Assembly: GCF_009928425.1 (NCBI RefSeq)
Contig: NZ_JAABNS010000001.1
Span: 2,108,001-2,172,000, forward strand
DNA from: Pseudarthrobacter sp. ATCC 49987
GTDB lineage: Bacteria; Actinomycetota; Actinomycetes; Actinomycetales; Micrococcaceae
DNA length: 64,000 nt
Reading direction: 5' to 3'
A model generated the notes under the pieces. That model had not been told where the DNA came from, made no database searches, and was given only the letters and a program-made list of their open reading frames with translations. Positions 35,096 to 43,058 of this stretch are shown here, piece by piece (position 1 is the stretch's first letter; each line of letters starts with the position of its first letter). Made by a program: the position numbers and the translations under genes.

Positions 35096-35527
35096 TCAGA
35101 GCGCCGCGTCCTTCGGCGGCCCGGCCGGGTCCATCCAGAAGACTTCCCACAGGTGGCCGTCCGGGTCCTGGAAGCTGTGGGTGTACATAAAGCCGTAGTC
35201 CTGGGCTTCCTGGGACGGTGCGCCGCCGGCGGTCAGGGCCTTCCGGATGAGCTCGTCGACGGCTTCGCGGCTGTCCAGCGAGAAGGACATGATGACTTCG
35301 GCGGCCCCGGATACGTCCGCGACGGCCTTGGACGTGAAGGTCTTGGACGTGAAGGTCTTGAAATACGACTCGACGAGCAGCATCACAAAAGCGTCGTCGT
35401 TGACAATCATGCATGTGGCGTTCTCATCGGTGAAGTCAGGATTGAACGAAAAACCCAACGCGGTGAAGAACTCCACCGTCTTGTCGAGGTCCTTGACGGG
35501 GAGATTCACAAAGAGTTGTCTGGCCAT
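35096..35527 (-). CDS. VOC family (glyoxalase/bleomycin-resistance-like) protein
   Basis: The 143-residue protein has the paired beta-alpha-beta VOC fold: LFVNLPVKDLDKTVEFFTAL at the start and HSFQDPDGHLWEVFWMD at the end, with the likely metal Glu in WEVFW. The reaction is unknown. In the middle, TFTSKTFTSK arises from an exact 15-bp tandem duplication; relatives usually have a single copy. The ATG at 35527 has TACTTT 6 nt upstream and no Shine-Dalgarno. Confidence 0.8.
   Translation of the reverse strand: MARQLFVNLPVKDLDKTVEFFTALGFSFNPDFTDENATCMIVNDDAFVMLLVESYFKTFTSKTFTSKAVADVSGAAEVIMSFSLDSREAVDELIRKALTAGGAPSQEAQDYGFMYTHSFQDPDGHLWEVFWMDPAGPPKDAAL
35331..35360 (-). repeat. 15-bp tandem duplication inside the VOC gene
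   Basis: GACGTGAAGGTCTTG is present twice in a row and keeps the frame, adding five residues. Confidence 0.92.
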
Positions 35528-35608
35528 GCGGATAAAGTAGCACCGCACCTGCGGAGTGTCAGCCCGCGGATGCTCCGCTCCGGCAACCCGCCGGAGCGCC
35601 GGAGGGAG

Positions 35609-38600
35609 TCACTGGCCGTAGAAAACGCGCTCAAACACACTCCGCGCCCGGCGGCTGAGCCGGAGGTAGTCCTCCTCGAGGGCGGCGGCGTTGCCCTGCC
35701 CGTAACCGCACCAGCGGGCCACCGCCTCCAGGTCCCGGCGTGAGGACGGCAGCACGTCCGAGGCCCGGCCGGTCCAGATTACATTGGCGGAGCGGATCCG
35801 GCTCGCCAGGCGCCAGGCCCGGAGCAGGATCACCACGTCCCCCGCGTCGAGGAGGCCGACGGCGGCCGCCGCCTCGAGCGCCTCGACGGTGGACGTGGTC
35901 CGCAGCCCGGGGTGCTGTCCGGCGTGCTGCAGCTGCAGCAGCTGGGCCAGCCATTCGACGTCGCCGAGGCCGCCGCGGCCCAGCTTCAGGTGCCGGGCAG
36001 GGTCCGCTCCGCGGGGCAGCCGCTCAGCTTCCACCCGGGCTTTGACGCGCCGGACCTCGCGCACGTCCTGCTCGGAGAGCGATTCGGGGTAACGGATGGT
36101 GTCGATCAGTGCCACGAAGTCGGCGGCCAGCCCGTCGTCGCCCGCCATCGGGCGTGCCCGCAGCAACGCCTGCGCCTCCCAGACCAGCGACCACCGGCGG
36201 TAGTACTCGGCGTAGGACTCCAGCGACCGCACCATCGGCCCGCTCCTGCCCTCCGGGCGCAGGTCTGCATCCACCATCAGGACGCGCTCGGCGAGGATGG
36301 CGGGCTTGAGCGGCTGGGTGAGCAGGTTGGAGAGTCTGCTGACGATCTGCAGCGCCTGATGCTGTGCTTCGTCCTCCGGGACCCCGGGAAGCCCGCGGTG
36401 CACGTACATGACGTCAGCGTCAGAGCCGTAGCCGATCTCCCGGCCGCCCTGGCGTCCCATCGCCACCACGAGCACGTGCGTCTTGAGCGGCCCTTCGGCC
36501 GCGACCATGGTTTCCGCGACGCGCAGTGCGCCCAGGACCGCGGCCCGGTCGGTGTCGGCCAGCGCTGCGCCGACCTGGTCCTGGTCCAACAGCCCCGCGC
36601 TGTCCGCGATCGCGATCCGCAGGATCTCGCGACGCCGGATCAGCCGGATGAGGCGCATGGCGCTTTCCGGCTCGGCGTGCCGGGACATCTTCGAGGCGAT
36701 CTCCAGCCACTGCGCTTCGAAGCTCAGCGGCACCAGTTCCTTGTCCGAGCCGAGCCAGGCCACGGATTCGGGCGAGACCTCCAGCAGGTCCGCGATCAGC
36801 CGGGAGTTGGACAGCACGTGGCACAGGCGTTCGGCCGCCGCCGTCGAGTCCCGGAGCATGCCGAGGTACCAGTGGGTGGTGCCGAGGGCTTCACTGACGC
36901 GGCGGAAGGCCAGCAGGCCGGCGTCGGGGTCCACGCCTTCCGCGAGCCAGCCGAGCAGGATGGGCAGGAGCTGGCGCTGCAGCGCGGCCCGCCGGCTGAC
37001 TCCGCCCGTCAGCGCTTCGATGTGCCGCATGGCGCCGACCGGGTCGAGGTAGCCCAGCGCGGCGAGGCGCCCCTGCGCGGCTTCCGGGCTGAGCCTGGCT
37101 TCCTCGCTGCTGAGCGATGCGGCGGTGTTGAGCAGCGGGCGGTAGAAGATCCGCTCGTGCAGCTCCCGGACAGAGCGCTTGGTTTTCCGCCAGGTTTCTT
37201 CCAGGGCGTCGGGTTTGGGCCGTCCGCTGGAGAAAGGTCCGAGGACGGCTTTGGCGAGGGAGCGCAGCGCGGCTTCCGAGACCGGCATGAGGTGCGTGCG
37301 GCGCAGCTGGAAGAGCTGGATCCGGTGTTCCAGCAGCCGGAGGTACCGGTAGCAGCGGTCGAACTCGGCCGCGTCGGAGCGGCCGATGTAGCCGCCGGCG
37401 GACAGGGCGGCGATGGCCGAGGTGGTGTCGCGGCAGCGCAGCGTCTCGTCGGATTTGCCGTGCACCAGCTGCAGCAGCTGGACGGTGAATTCGACGTCGC
37501 GGAGTCCCCCGCGGCCCAGCTTGATCTGCCGCTGTTCCTCCTCGGCGGGGATGTGTTCAGTGACCCGGCGGCGCATCGACCGGACCGACTCCACGAAACC
37601 TTCGCGGCCGGCGGAGGACCAGATCAGCGGCGCGACGGCGGCTTCGTAGCGGGCGCCGAGATCGAGGTCCCCGGCGATGGTCCGCGCTTTCAGCAGCGCC
37701 TGGAATTCCCAGCTTTCGGCCCAGCGGGCGTAGTAGCTCTCGTGCGAGGCCAGGGTCCTGACCAGCGGCCCGGACTTGCCCTCCGGGCGCAGGTTCGCGT
37801 CGACCTCCCACAGCCCGGGTTCGCGGCCGACGGACATGATGGCCCGGGAGATGCCGGTGGCCAGGGCTGTACCGATCGTGTTGGCACGCGGGTCATCGAG
37901 CCCGCCGGAATCAATGACGTAGATGACGTCGACGTCGGAGATGTAGTTGAGTTCGCGGGCGCCGCATTTGCCCATGCCGATGACGGCAAGCCCGACGTCG
38001 GCCACCTCCCCGGCGCTGAAGTGCTCGGCGGCCTCAGCCCGGGAGACGGCCAGGGCGGCCTCGATCGCGGCGCCGGCCAGGTCCGCCAGTTCGGCGCCGG
38101 CGGCGGGCAGGAAGTCCAGCGGGTCGGCGGCGCAGAGGTCTTTGACGGCCAGCTCGACCAGGCCCCGCCGGTACTCGGTGCGGAGCGCCACGTACCCTTC
38201 CTGGCCGGTCAAACCGGCCACCGGGCGGGCGGATTTCGGATCCGCCCGCACCGAGCGCAGCAACCGGGCGCGCAGGCCGGCGGCATCCGCGGCCCGCGGT
38301 TCCGGGCTGGCCGTCACCTCGAAGGAGTCAAGGTGTTCCGGGTGGCGGATCAGGAATTCACCCAGCGCCTCGGAGGCACCCAGCACCCGGTACATGGGCT
38401 CGCTGCGTTCCAGCTCCGCGACTGCCAGCTTCCGCAGGTCCGGGTGCTTTTCGATCAGCCGGACGAGGCACTGCAGCGCCGTGTCCGGGTTCGCGGCCAG
38501 CTGCAGCCCGGCGAAAAGAATCTCCAGGTCCAGTTCCGCCAGCTCCGGGGCGGCCAGGAACCGTTCGCCCTTTTCCAGATCGCTGAAACCGGCCGCGATC

Positions 38601-38620
38601 AGGCGTCGTGCCAGGCTCAC
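35609..38620 (-). CDS. glnE: Glutamine synthetase adenylyltransferase/deadenylylase
   Basis: The 1003-residue protein has two nucleotidyltransferase domains. The N-terminal one (deadenylylation) has GKCGARELNYISDVDVIYV and the C-terminal one (adenylylation) has GRQGGREIGYGSDADVMYVH. Each is followed by a GlnD/GlnE helical region (KLGRGGLRDVEFTVQLLQL and KLGRGGLGDVEWLAQLLQL). It attaches and removes AMP on GlnA, matching ammonia assimilation to nitrogen supply. GTG at 38620 is 9 nt after the stop of the second glutamine synthetase gene, so the two form an operon. Confidence 0.96.
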   Translation of the reverse strand: MSLARRLIAAGFSDLEKGERFLAAPELAELDLEILFAGLQLAANPDTALQCLVRLIEKHPDLRKLAVAELERSEPMYRVLGASEALGEFLIRHPEHLDSFEVTASPEPRAADAAGLRARLLRSVRADPKSARPVAGLTGQEGYVALRTEYRRGLVELAVKDLCAADPLDFLPAAGAELADLAGAAIEAALAVSRAEAAEHFSAGEVADVGLAVIGMGKCGARELNYISDVDVIYVIDSGGLDDPRANTIGTALATGISRAIMSVGREPGLWEVDANLRPEGKSGPLVRTLASHESYYARWAESWEFQALLKARTIAGDLDLGARYEAAVAPLIWSSAGREGFVESVRSMRRRVTEHIPAEEEQRQIKLGRGGLRDVEFTVQLLQLVHGKSDETLRCRDTTSAIAALSAGGYIGRSDAAEFDRCYRYLRLLEHRIQLFQLRRTHLMPVSEAALRSLAKAVLGPFSSGRPKPDALEETWRKTKRSVRELHERIFYRPLLNTAASLSSEEARLSPEAAQGRLAALGYLDPVGAMRHIEALTGGVSRRAALQRQLLPILLGWLAEGVDPDAGLLAFRRVSEALGTTHWYLGMLRDSTAAAERLCHVLSNSRLIADLLEVSPESVAWLGSDKELVPLSFEAQWLEIASKMSRHAEPESAMRLIRLIRRREILRIAIADSAGLLDQDQVGAALADTDRAAVLGALRVAETMVAAEGPLKTHVLVVAMGRQGGREIGYGSDADVMYVHRGLPGVPEDEAQHQALQIVSRLSNLLTQPLKPAILAERVLMVDADLRPEGRSGPMVRSLESYAEYYRRWSLVWEAQALLRARPMAGDDGLAADFVALIDTIRYPESLSEQDVREVRRVKARVEAERLPRGADPARHLKLGRGGLGDVEWLAQLLQLQHAGQHPGLRTTSTVEALEAAAAVGLLDAGDVVILLRAWRLASRIRSANVIWTGRASDVLPSSRRDLEAVARWCGYGQGNAAALEEDYLRLSRRARSVFERVFYGQ

Positions 38621-38629
38621 CCGGGCCGC

Positions 38630-39970
38630 CTAAAGGATGCCGAGGTTGCGCTGCAGCTCGTAGGGCGTGACCTGGAGACGGTAGTCCTGCCACTCGGCAC
38701 GCTTGTTGCGCAGGAAGTGCTCGAACACCTGCTCGCCGAGGATCTGCGGCATCAGCTCGGAATCCTCCATGGTCCGGATGGCTTCGTGCAGGGACGCCGG
38801 GAGCGGATCGTGGCCCATCGCGCGGCGCTCGGCCGAGCTCAGCGACCAGATATCGTCCTCGGCGGCAGCGGGGAGCTGGTAGCCCTCCTCGATGCCCTTG
38901 AGCCCGGCACCAAGCAGCACGGCGTAGGCCAGGTACGGGTTGGCCGCCGAGTCGATGCCGCGGTACTCGATCCGGGCGGACTGGCCCTTGCCCGGCTTGT
39001 ACAGCGGAACCCGGACCAGGGCAGAGCGGTTGTTGTGGCCCCAGCTGAGGTAGCTCGGCGCCTCTCCCCCGCCCCAGAGCCGCTTGTAGGAGTTCACGAA
39101 CTGATTGGTGACGGCGGTGAACTCCGGGGCGTGCTTGAGGATGCCGGCCATGAACTGCCGCGCCGTCTCGGAGAGCTGGAACTCCGCTCCGGCCTCGTAG
39201 AAGGCGTTCGTGTCGCCCTCGAAGAGCGAGAAGTGGGTGTGCATGCCGGAACCCGGGTGGGCGGTGAACGGCTTCGGCATGAAAGTGGCGTAGGTGCCCT
39301 GTTGCAGCGCGACCTCCTTGATCACCGTGCGGAACGTCATGATGTTGTCTGCGGTCTGCAGGGCATCCGCGTAACGCAGGTCGATCTCGTTCTGGCCCGG
39401 GCCGGCCTCGTGGTGGCTGAACTCGACCGAGATGCCCACCGATTCCAGCATGGTCACGGCCGTGCGGCGGAAATCCTGCGCCACGCCGCCGGGAACGTGG
39501 TCGAAGTAGCCACCCTCATCCACCGGGACCGGCGAACCGTCAGGACCGGGATGCTGGGACTTCAGCAGGTAAAACTCGATCTCGGGGTGCGTGTAGCAGG
39601 TGAAGCCCATGTCCGCGGCCTTGGCGAGGTTGCGCTTGAGGACGTTGCGGGGATCAGCGGCGGAGGGTTCGCCGTCGGGAGTCAGGATGTCGCAGAACAT
39701 CCGCGACGTCGCTTCGGTCTCTCCGCGCCACGGCAGGATCTGGAAGGTGGCGGGATCCGGCTGCGCCAGCATGTCGGACTCGAACACGCGGGCCAGGCCC
39801 TCGATGGAGGAGCCGTCAAAGCCCAGGCCCTCCTCGAACGCGCCTTCCACTTCGGCCGGGGCCAGTGCCACGGACTTCAGCGATCCGACGACGTCGGTGA
39901 ACCACAGCCGCACGAACCGCACGTCGCGCTCTTCGATCGTCCGCAGGACAAACTCTTGCTGGCGGTCCAT
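38630..39970 (-). CDS. glnA2: Second glutamine synthetase, GlnA2 type
   Basis: The 446-residue protein carries the glutamine synthetase core: FDGSSIEGLARVFES, SHHEAGPGQNEIDLRY, GSGMHTHFSLFEG and NNRSALVRVPLYKPG. At the position of the GlnA adenylylation tyrosine it has DDIWSLSS, with tryptophan, so GlnE should not modify it there. The order glnA2-glnE matches other actinobacteria, where GlnA2 is dispensable for bulk glutamine synthesis. The ATG at 39970 with AAAGAGG upstream is chosen over a longer frame. Confidence 0.92.
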   Translation of the reverse strand: MDRQQEFVLRTIEERDVRFVRLWFTDVVGSLKSVALAPAEVEGAFEEGLGFDGSSIEGLARVFESDMLAQPDPATFQILPWRGETEATSRMFCDILTPDGEPSAADPRNVLKRNLAKAADMGFTCYTHPEIEFYLLKSQHPGPDGSPVPVDEGGYFDHVPGGVAQDFRRTAVTMLESVGISVEFSHHEAGPGQNEIDLRYADALQTADNIMTFRTVIKEVALQQGTYATFMPKPFTAHPGSGMHTHFSLFEGDTNAFYEAGAEFQLSETARQFMAGILKHAPEFTAVTNQFVNSYKRLWGGGEAPSYLSWGHNNRSALVRVPLYKPGKGQSARIEYRGIDSAANPYLAYAVLLGAGLKGIEEGYQLPAAAEDDIWSLSSAERRAMGHDPLPASLHEAIRTMEDSELMPQILGEQVFEHFLRNKRAEWQDYRLQVTPYELQRNLGIL

Positions 39971-40222
39971 ACTGGCCTCTTTCCGGGTCTTTCGTCCGTG
40001 CCCCAGGCCCGTCGTGCATGGGTCCCGCAGCTGCTCACCGTTCACTTTACTAATCATTGCCACCGATTGCTGGCACAGCTGCCCTGCGTAACACAGCGTT
40101 AACACTTGGAGGCGGAAATTAGCCGCCCCGGGGCACCGCAGCGGCATCCCGCCGGCGCCCGTGTGATGTGATTCACCTGACCACGGGTTGGAGCCCGGTA
40201 GCTAGGACCCGCGGTATCGCAC

Positions 40223-40234
40223 TACGCTCGTGCC
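40223..40234 (+). promoter_or_regulatory. -10 element of leaderless panB
   Basis: TACGCT ends 6 nt before the ATG; no Shine-Dalgarno is seen. Confidence 0.45.
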
Positions 40235-41188
40235 ATGGCCACAAGCACCAGCCCCGATTCCAGCATGCCCGCAGAACTAGCCGCCCCGTATGGCAACGGC
40301 CCGGCAGCGCAGGCCGCAGGCACGCCCGCGGCCCCGGCCGCAGCTTCGGCCACAGCTCCGCCCGCAGGGCACGAGCCCGGCGGACGGAAGCCCGTGGCGA
40401 AGATCCGCACCCACCACCTGCGCCAGGCCAAGCTCAACGGTGAGCGCTTTGCCATGCTGACCGCCTACGACCAGTACACGGCGGAGATCTTCGACCAGGC
40501 CGGCATCGAAGTCCTCCTGGTGGGAGACTCGGCCTCCAACAACGTCTTCGGCAACGAGACCAGCCTGCCCGTCACCGTGGACGAGCTGCTCCCGCTGTGC
40601 CGCGCTGTCACCCGTTCCGCCAAGCGTGCCCTCGTCGTGGCAGACCTGCCTTTCGGCAGCTATGAGGTCTCCGCGCAGCAGGCTGTGGCCACCGGCGTCC
40701 GGTTCCTGAAGGAGGGACTCGCCCACGCGGTCAAGATCGAGGGCGGAAAGTTCTACACCGAGACCGTCCGGGCCATGGTCCAGGCCGGCATCCCGGTGAT
40801 GGCGCACATCGGATTCACCCCACAGAGCGAGCACGCCCTCGGCGGCTACCGCGTCCAGGGCCGCGGCGATGACGCCCAGCGGCTGATTGACGACGCCGTC
40901 GCCCTCGCCGACGCCGGGGCGTTCTGCGTCCTGATGGAGATGGTTCCGGCGGCGACGGCGGCAGCCGTGGACGCCGCCGTCGACGTCCCCACCATAGGCA
41001 TCGGCGCCGGCAACGCAACTACCGGACAGGTGCTCGTGTGGCAGGACATGGCGGGCCTGCGCGGCGGCAGGATGGCCAAGTTCGTCAAACAGTATGCGGA
41101 CCTGCGCACCTCCCTCAGCGACGCCGCCAAGGCCTACGGCGAGGACGTGCGCTCCGGCCAGTTCCCCGGCCCCGAGCACTCCTTCTAG
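40235..41188 (+). CDS. panB: 3-methyl-2-oxobutanoate hydroxymethyltransferase
   Basis: The 317-residue enzyme makes ketopantoate from 2-oxoisovalerate and methylenetetrahydrofolate in the pantothenate pathway. Marks are [26 protein letters not shown] with the metal Asp, [14 protein letters not shown] and [14 protein letters not shown]. About 50 Ala/Pro-rich residues precede the catalytic domain and are longer than in most relatives; they look disordered. It is divergent from glnA2. No other pantothenate gene is nearby. Confidence 0.93.
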   Translation: MATSTSPDSSMPAELAAPYGNGPAAQAAGTPAAPAAASATAPPAGHEPGGRKPVAKIRTHHLRQAKLNGERFAMLTAYDQYTAEIFDQAGIEVLLVGDSASNNVFGNETSLPVTVDELLPLCRAVTRSAKRALVVADLPFGSYEVSAQQAVATGVRFLKEGLAHAVKIEGGKFYTETVRAMVQAGIPVMAHIGFTPQSEHALGGYRVQGRGDDAQRLIDDAVALADAGAFCVLMEMVPAATAAAVDAAVDVPTIGIGAGNATTGQVLVWQDMAGLRGGRMAKFVKQYADLRTSLSDAAKAYGEDVRSGQFPGPEHSF

Positions 41189-41412
41189 GCCAAAGCTCCT
41201 CCCGGACCGGCGCGGCGGCCCGATCTTCCACGCCTGCGCTGCGGGCTTGCAACGCCACCTCATCCTTCACGGGCGATGCGGCAGGCCGCCAGTCCGGGCA
41301 GGCTGGCCAGTACAGGCCTGCATCGGGCCTCAGCAGATGTTCCGCCGTCCCGGACGGATTCGTGCGCGAAGCGACGGGCCGGGCCCCGGCGGGCACTAGT
41401 GGAGGAGTAGCC

Positions 41413-41808
41413 ATGGACTCAATTTCGACTGACTTCTGGAATGTCCTGCTGTGGAGCTTCTGGTTCTTCATCTGGATCTCCGCACTGATGGTGTGGTTCC
41501 GCTGCCTGTTTGACATGTTCGGCGACAGCACACTCAGCGGCTGGGGCAAGGCCGGCTGGGCGATCCTGTTGGTCTTCCTGCCGTGGCTGGGCGCCCTCAT
41601 CTACCTGATCGCCCGGGGCCGCAGCATGGCCGACCGGCAGATGGCCGAAGTGGCCCGGCAGCAGGCCGCCCAGCAGGAGTACATCCAGCACGTCGCGGGC
41701 AAGTCGGCCAGCCCGGCCAGCCAGATCGCCGATGCCAAGGCCCTGCTCGACTCCGGGGCCATCAGCCAGACCGAGTTTGAGTCCCTCAAGTCAAAGGCCA
41801 TGGCCTGA
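41413..41808 (+). CDS. Membrane protein with PLDc_N and SHOCT domains
   Basis: The 131-residue protein has two N-terminal membrane helices (WNVLLWSFWFFIWISALMVW and GWAILLVFLPWLGALIYLIA) of the phospholipase D nuclease N-terminal type. A Gln/Ala-rich helix and a C-terminal SHOCT motif follow (QIADAKALLDSGAISQTEFE). SHOCT motifs are short oligomerisation or tethering segments; no enzyme domain is present. GGAGGAG precedes the ATG at 41413. Confidence 0.82.
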   Translation: MDSISTDFWNVLLWSFWFFIWISALMVWFRCLFDMFGDSTLSGWGKAGWAILLVFLPWLGALIYLIARGRSMADRQMAEVARQQAAQQEYIQHVAGKSASPASQIADAKALLDSGAISQTEFESLKSKAMA

Positions 41809-41914
41809 GCAGAGCTGCCGGGCCGTGCCCAAGCCCGGTGCGTGTTTCTTCGTGCTGACGATTGGCAGCCCCGCCCGGGGCTGTCATGGCAACCCCCCGT
41901 GAAGGAGATCAACT

Positions 41915-42232
41915 ATGTCCGCTCAGAGCGAGAACCCGGTGCTCGAGACCATCGGCGCCATTACCAACGCCTCCCTGGGACGCTCAGACCTGCCGGCCGA
42001 CGCGCTGCTCATGATTCGCATCGCCGCCCTGGCCGCCGTCGATGCCCGGCCTGTCTCCTACCTGGCCCATGTGGGCCCCTCGATCGAGTCAGGCGTCACG
42101 GCCAGGGATGTCCAAAACGTGCTCGTCGCCGTGGCGCCCATCATCGGAACGGCCCGGACGATGTCAGCCGCGATCAACATCACCGAAGCGCTCGGTTTCG
42201 CGATCGCAGTGCTGGAGGAAGAGACGAAGTAG
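41915..42232 (+). CDS. Carboxymuconolactone decarboxylase-like (AhpD fold) protein
   Basis: The 105-residue protein is all-helical and matches the CMD family (LMIRIAALAAVDARPVSYLA, then GVTARDVQNVLVAVAPIIG). The CxxC redox pair of AhpD-type peroxidases is absent, so a peroxidase role is unlikely. GAAGGAG lies before the ATG. The MBL-fold gene follows after 13 nt and may share its transcript. Confidence 0.82.
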   Translation: MSAQSENPVLETIGAITNASLGRSDLPADALLMIRIAALAAVDARPVSYLAHVGPSIESGVTARDVQNVLVAVAPIIGTARTMSAAINITEALGFAIAVLEEETK

Positions 42233-42245
42233 CGCAGGACCCGGC

Positions 42246-43004
42246 ATGAGACTCACCTGGCTGGGTCACTCCACTGTGGTCCTTGATCTCGACGGCGTAC
42301 GGGTCCTGACCGATCCGCTGCTTCGTCCTCATGCCGGGCTGCTGCGGCGCCTGGCACCCCGGCCGGACCCCACGGCGTGGAACCGGCCCGACGTCGTGCT
42401 CCTGTCCCACCTGCACCACGACCATGCCGAACTGCGCTCCCTCCGCATGGTCCAGGGAGCAGTCCTGATGAGCGCTCCGGCGAACGTCGCCTGGCTGCGC
42501 CGCCGGTCGCTGTCGCCTGCAGTTCCGCTGGGGGACGGCTGGACCCCGGTACGCAGCGGGGTCGGGATTCGCCAGGTGCCGGCCGAGCACCGCCACCGCC
42601 CCATGCTGCACCGTCCCAACGACGCCAATGGCCAGCTGGTCCGCGGCCCCTCGGGCATCGTCTGGATCGCCGGCGACACGGGGTTGTACCCGGAGATGGC
42701 CGGTATCCCCGCCATGGCGGGCGGCCCCATCTCCGTCGCCCTGGTCCCGGTCTGGGGGTGGGGACCGAGGCTCTCGGCCGGCCACCTGTCCCCGGAGACC
42801 GCCGCGCTGGCTGTCGCCATGAGCGGCGCGCGGTTCGCCCTGCCGGTGCACTGGGGAACGCTGCACCCTCCCTTCGTCACCCACTTTGCCCGCAGCTGGC
42901 TGGAGCTGCCCGGGCGCCGGTTTGCTGACGCCGTGGCGGAACACGCCCCTGGCTGCACGGCAGTTGTCCTCTCCCCTGGCCAATCATGGGTGGCACCGGC
43001 GTGA
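42246..43004 (+). CDS. MBL-fold metallohydrolase
   Basis: The 252-residue protein has the metallo-beta-lactamase fold motifs: WLGHSTVVLDLDGVRVLTDP, the metal site SHLHHDHAE, a further Asp in WIAGDTGLYPE and a late His in LPVHWGTLHPP. It resembles UlaG-like or YcbL-like hydrolases; the substrate is unknown. No signal peptide is visible. A perfect 14-nt palindrome (43016-43029) lies 12 nt after the stop, before the convergent phosphatase gene. Confidence 0.85.
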   Translation: MRLTWLGHSTVVLDLDGVRVLTDPLLRPHAGLLRRLAPRPDPTAWNRPDVVLLSHLHHDHAELRSLRMVQGAVLMSAPANVAWLRRRSLSPAVPLGDGWTPVRSGVGIRQVPAEHRHRPMLHRPNDANGQLVRGPSGIVWIAGDTGLYPEMAGIPAMAGGPISVALVPVWGWGPRLSAGHLSPETAALAVAMSGARFALPVHWGTLHPPFVTHFARSWLELPGRRFADAVAEHAPGCTAVVLSPGQSWVAPA

Positions 43005-43058
43005 ACTTACGGCCTGCGGGCCGGCCCGCCGGCCGGCCACCCGGAATTGTTCGCTCAC

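Noticed and set aside
35013..35414. In-frame upstream extension of the GNAT gene
   Set aside because: It overlaps the VOC gene in another frame and crosses the GC repeat block. The GNAT fold begins at 35012.
39983..40100. Possible GlnR site before glnA2 (GTAAC-N6-TTAAC)
   Set aside because: Only one block matches; the b block has two mismatches and there is no second pair.
35912..40102. A 1396-codon open frame on the plus strand
   Set aside because: It is antisense to glnE and glnA2, which have full family motifs. Long antisense frames arise from the strong GC bias at codon position three.
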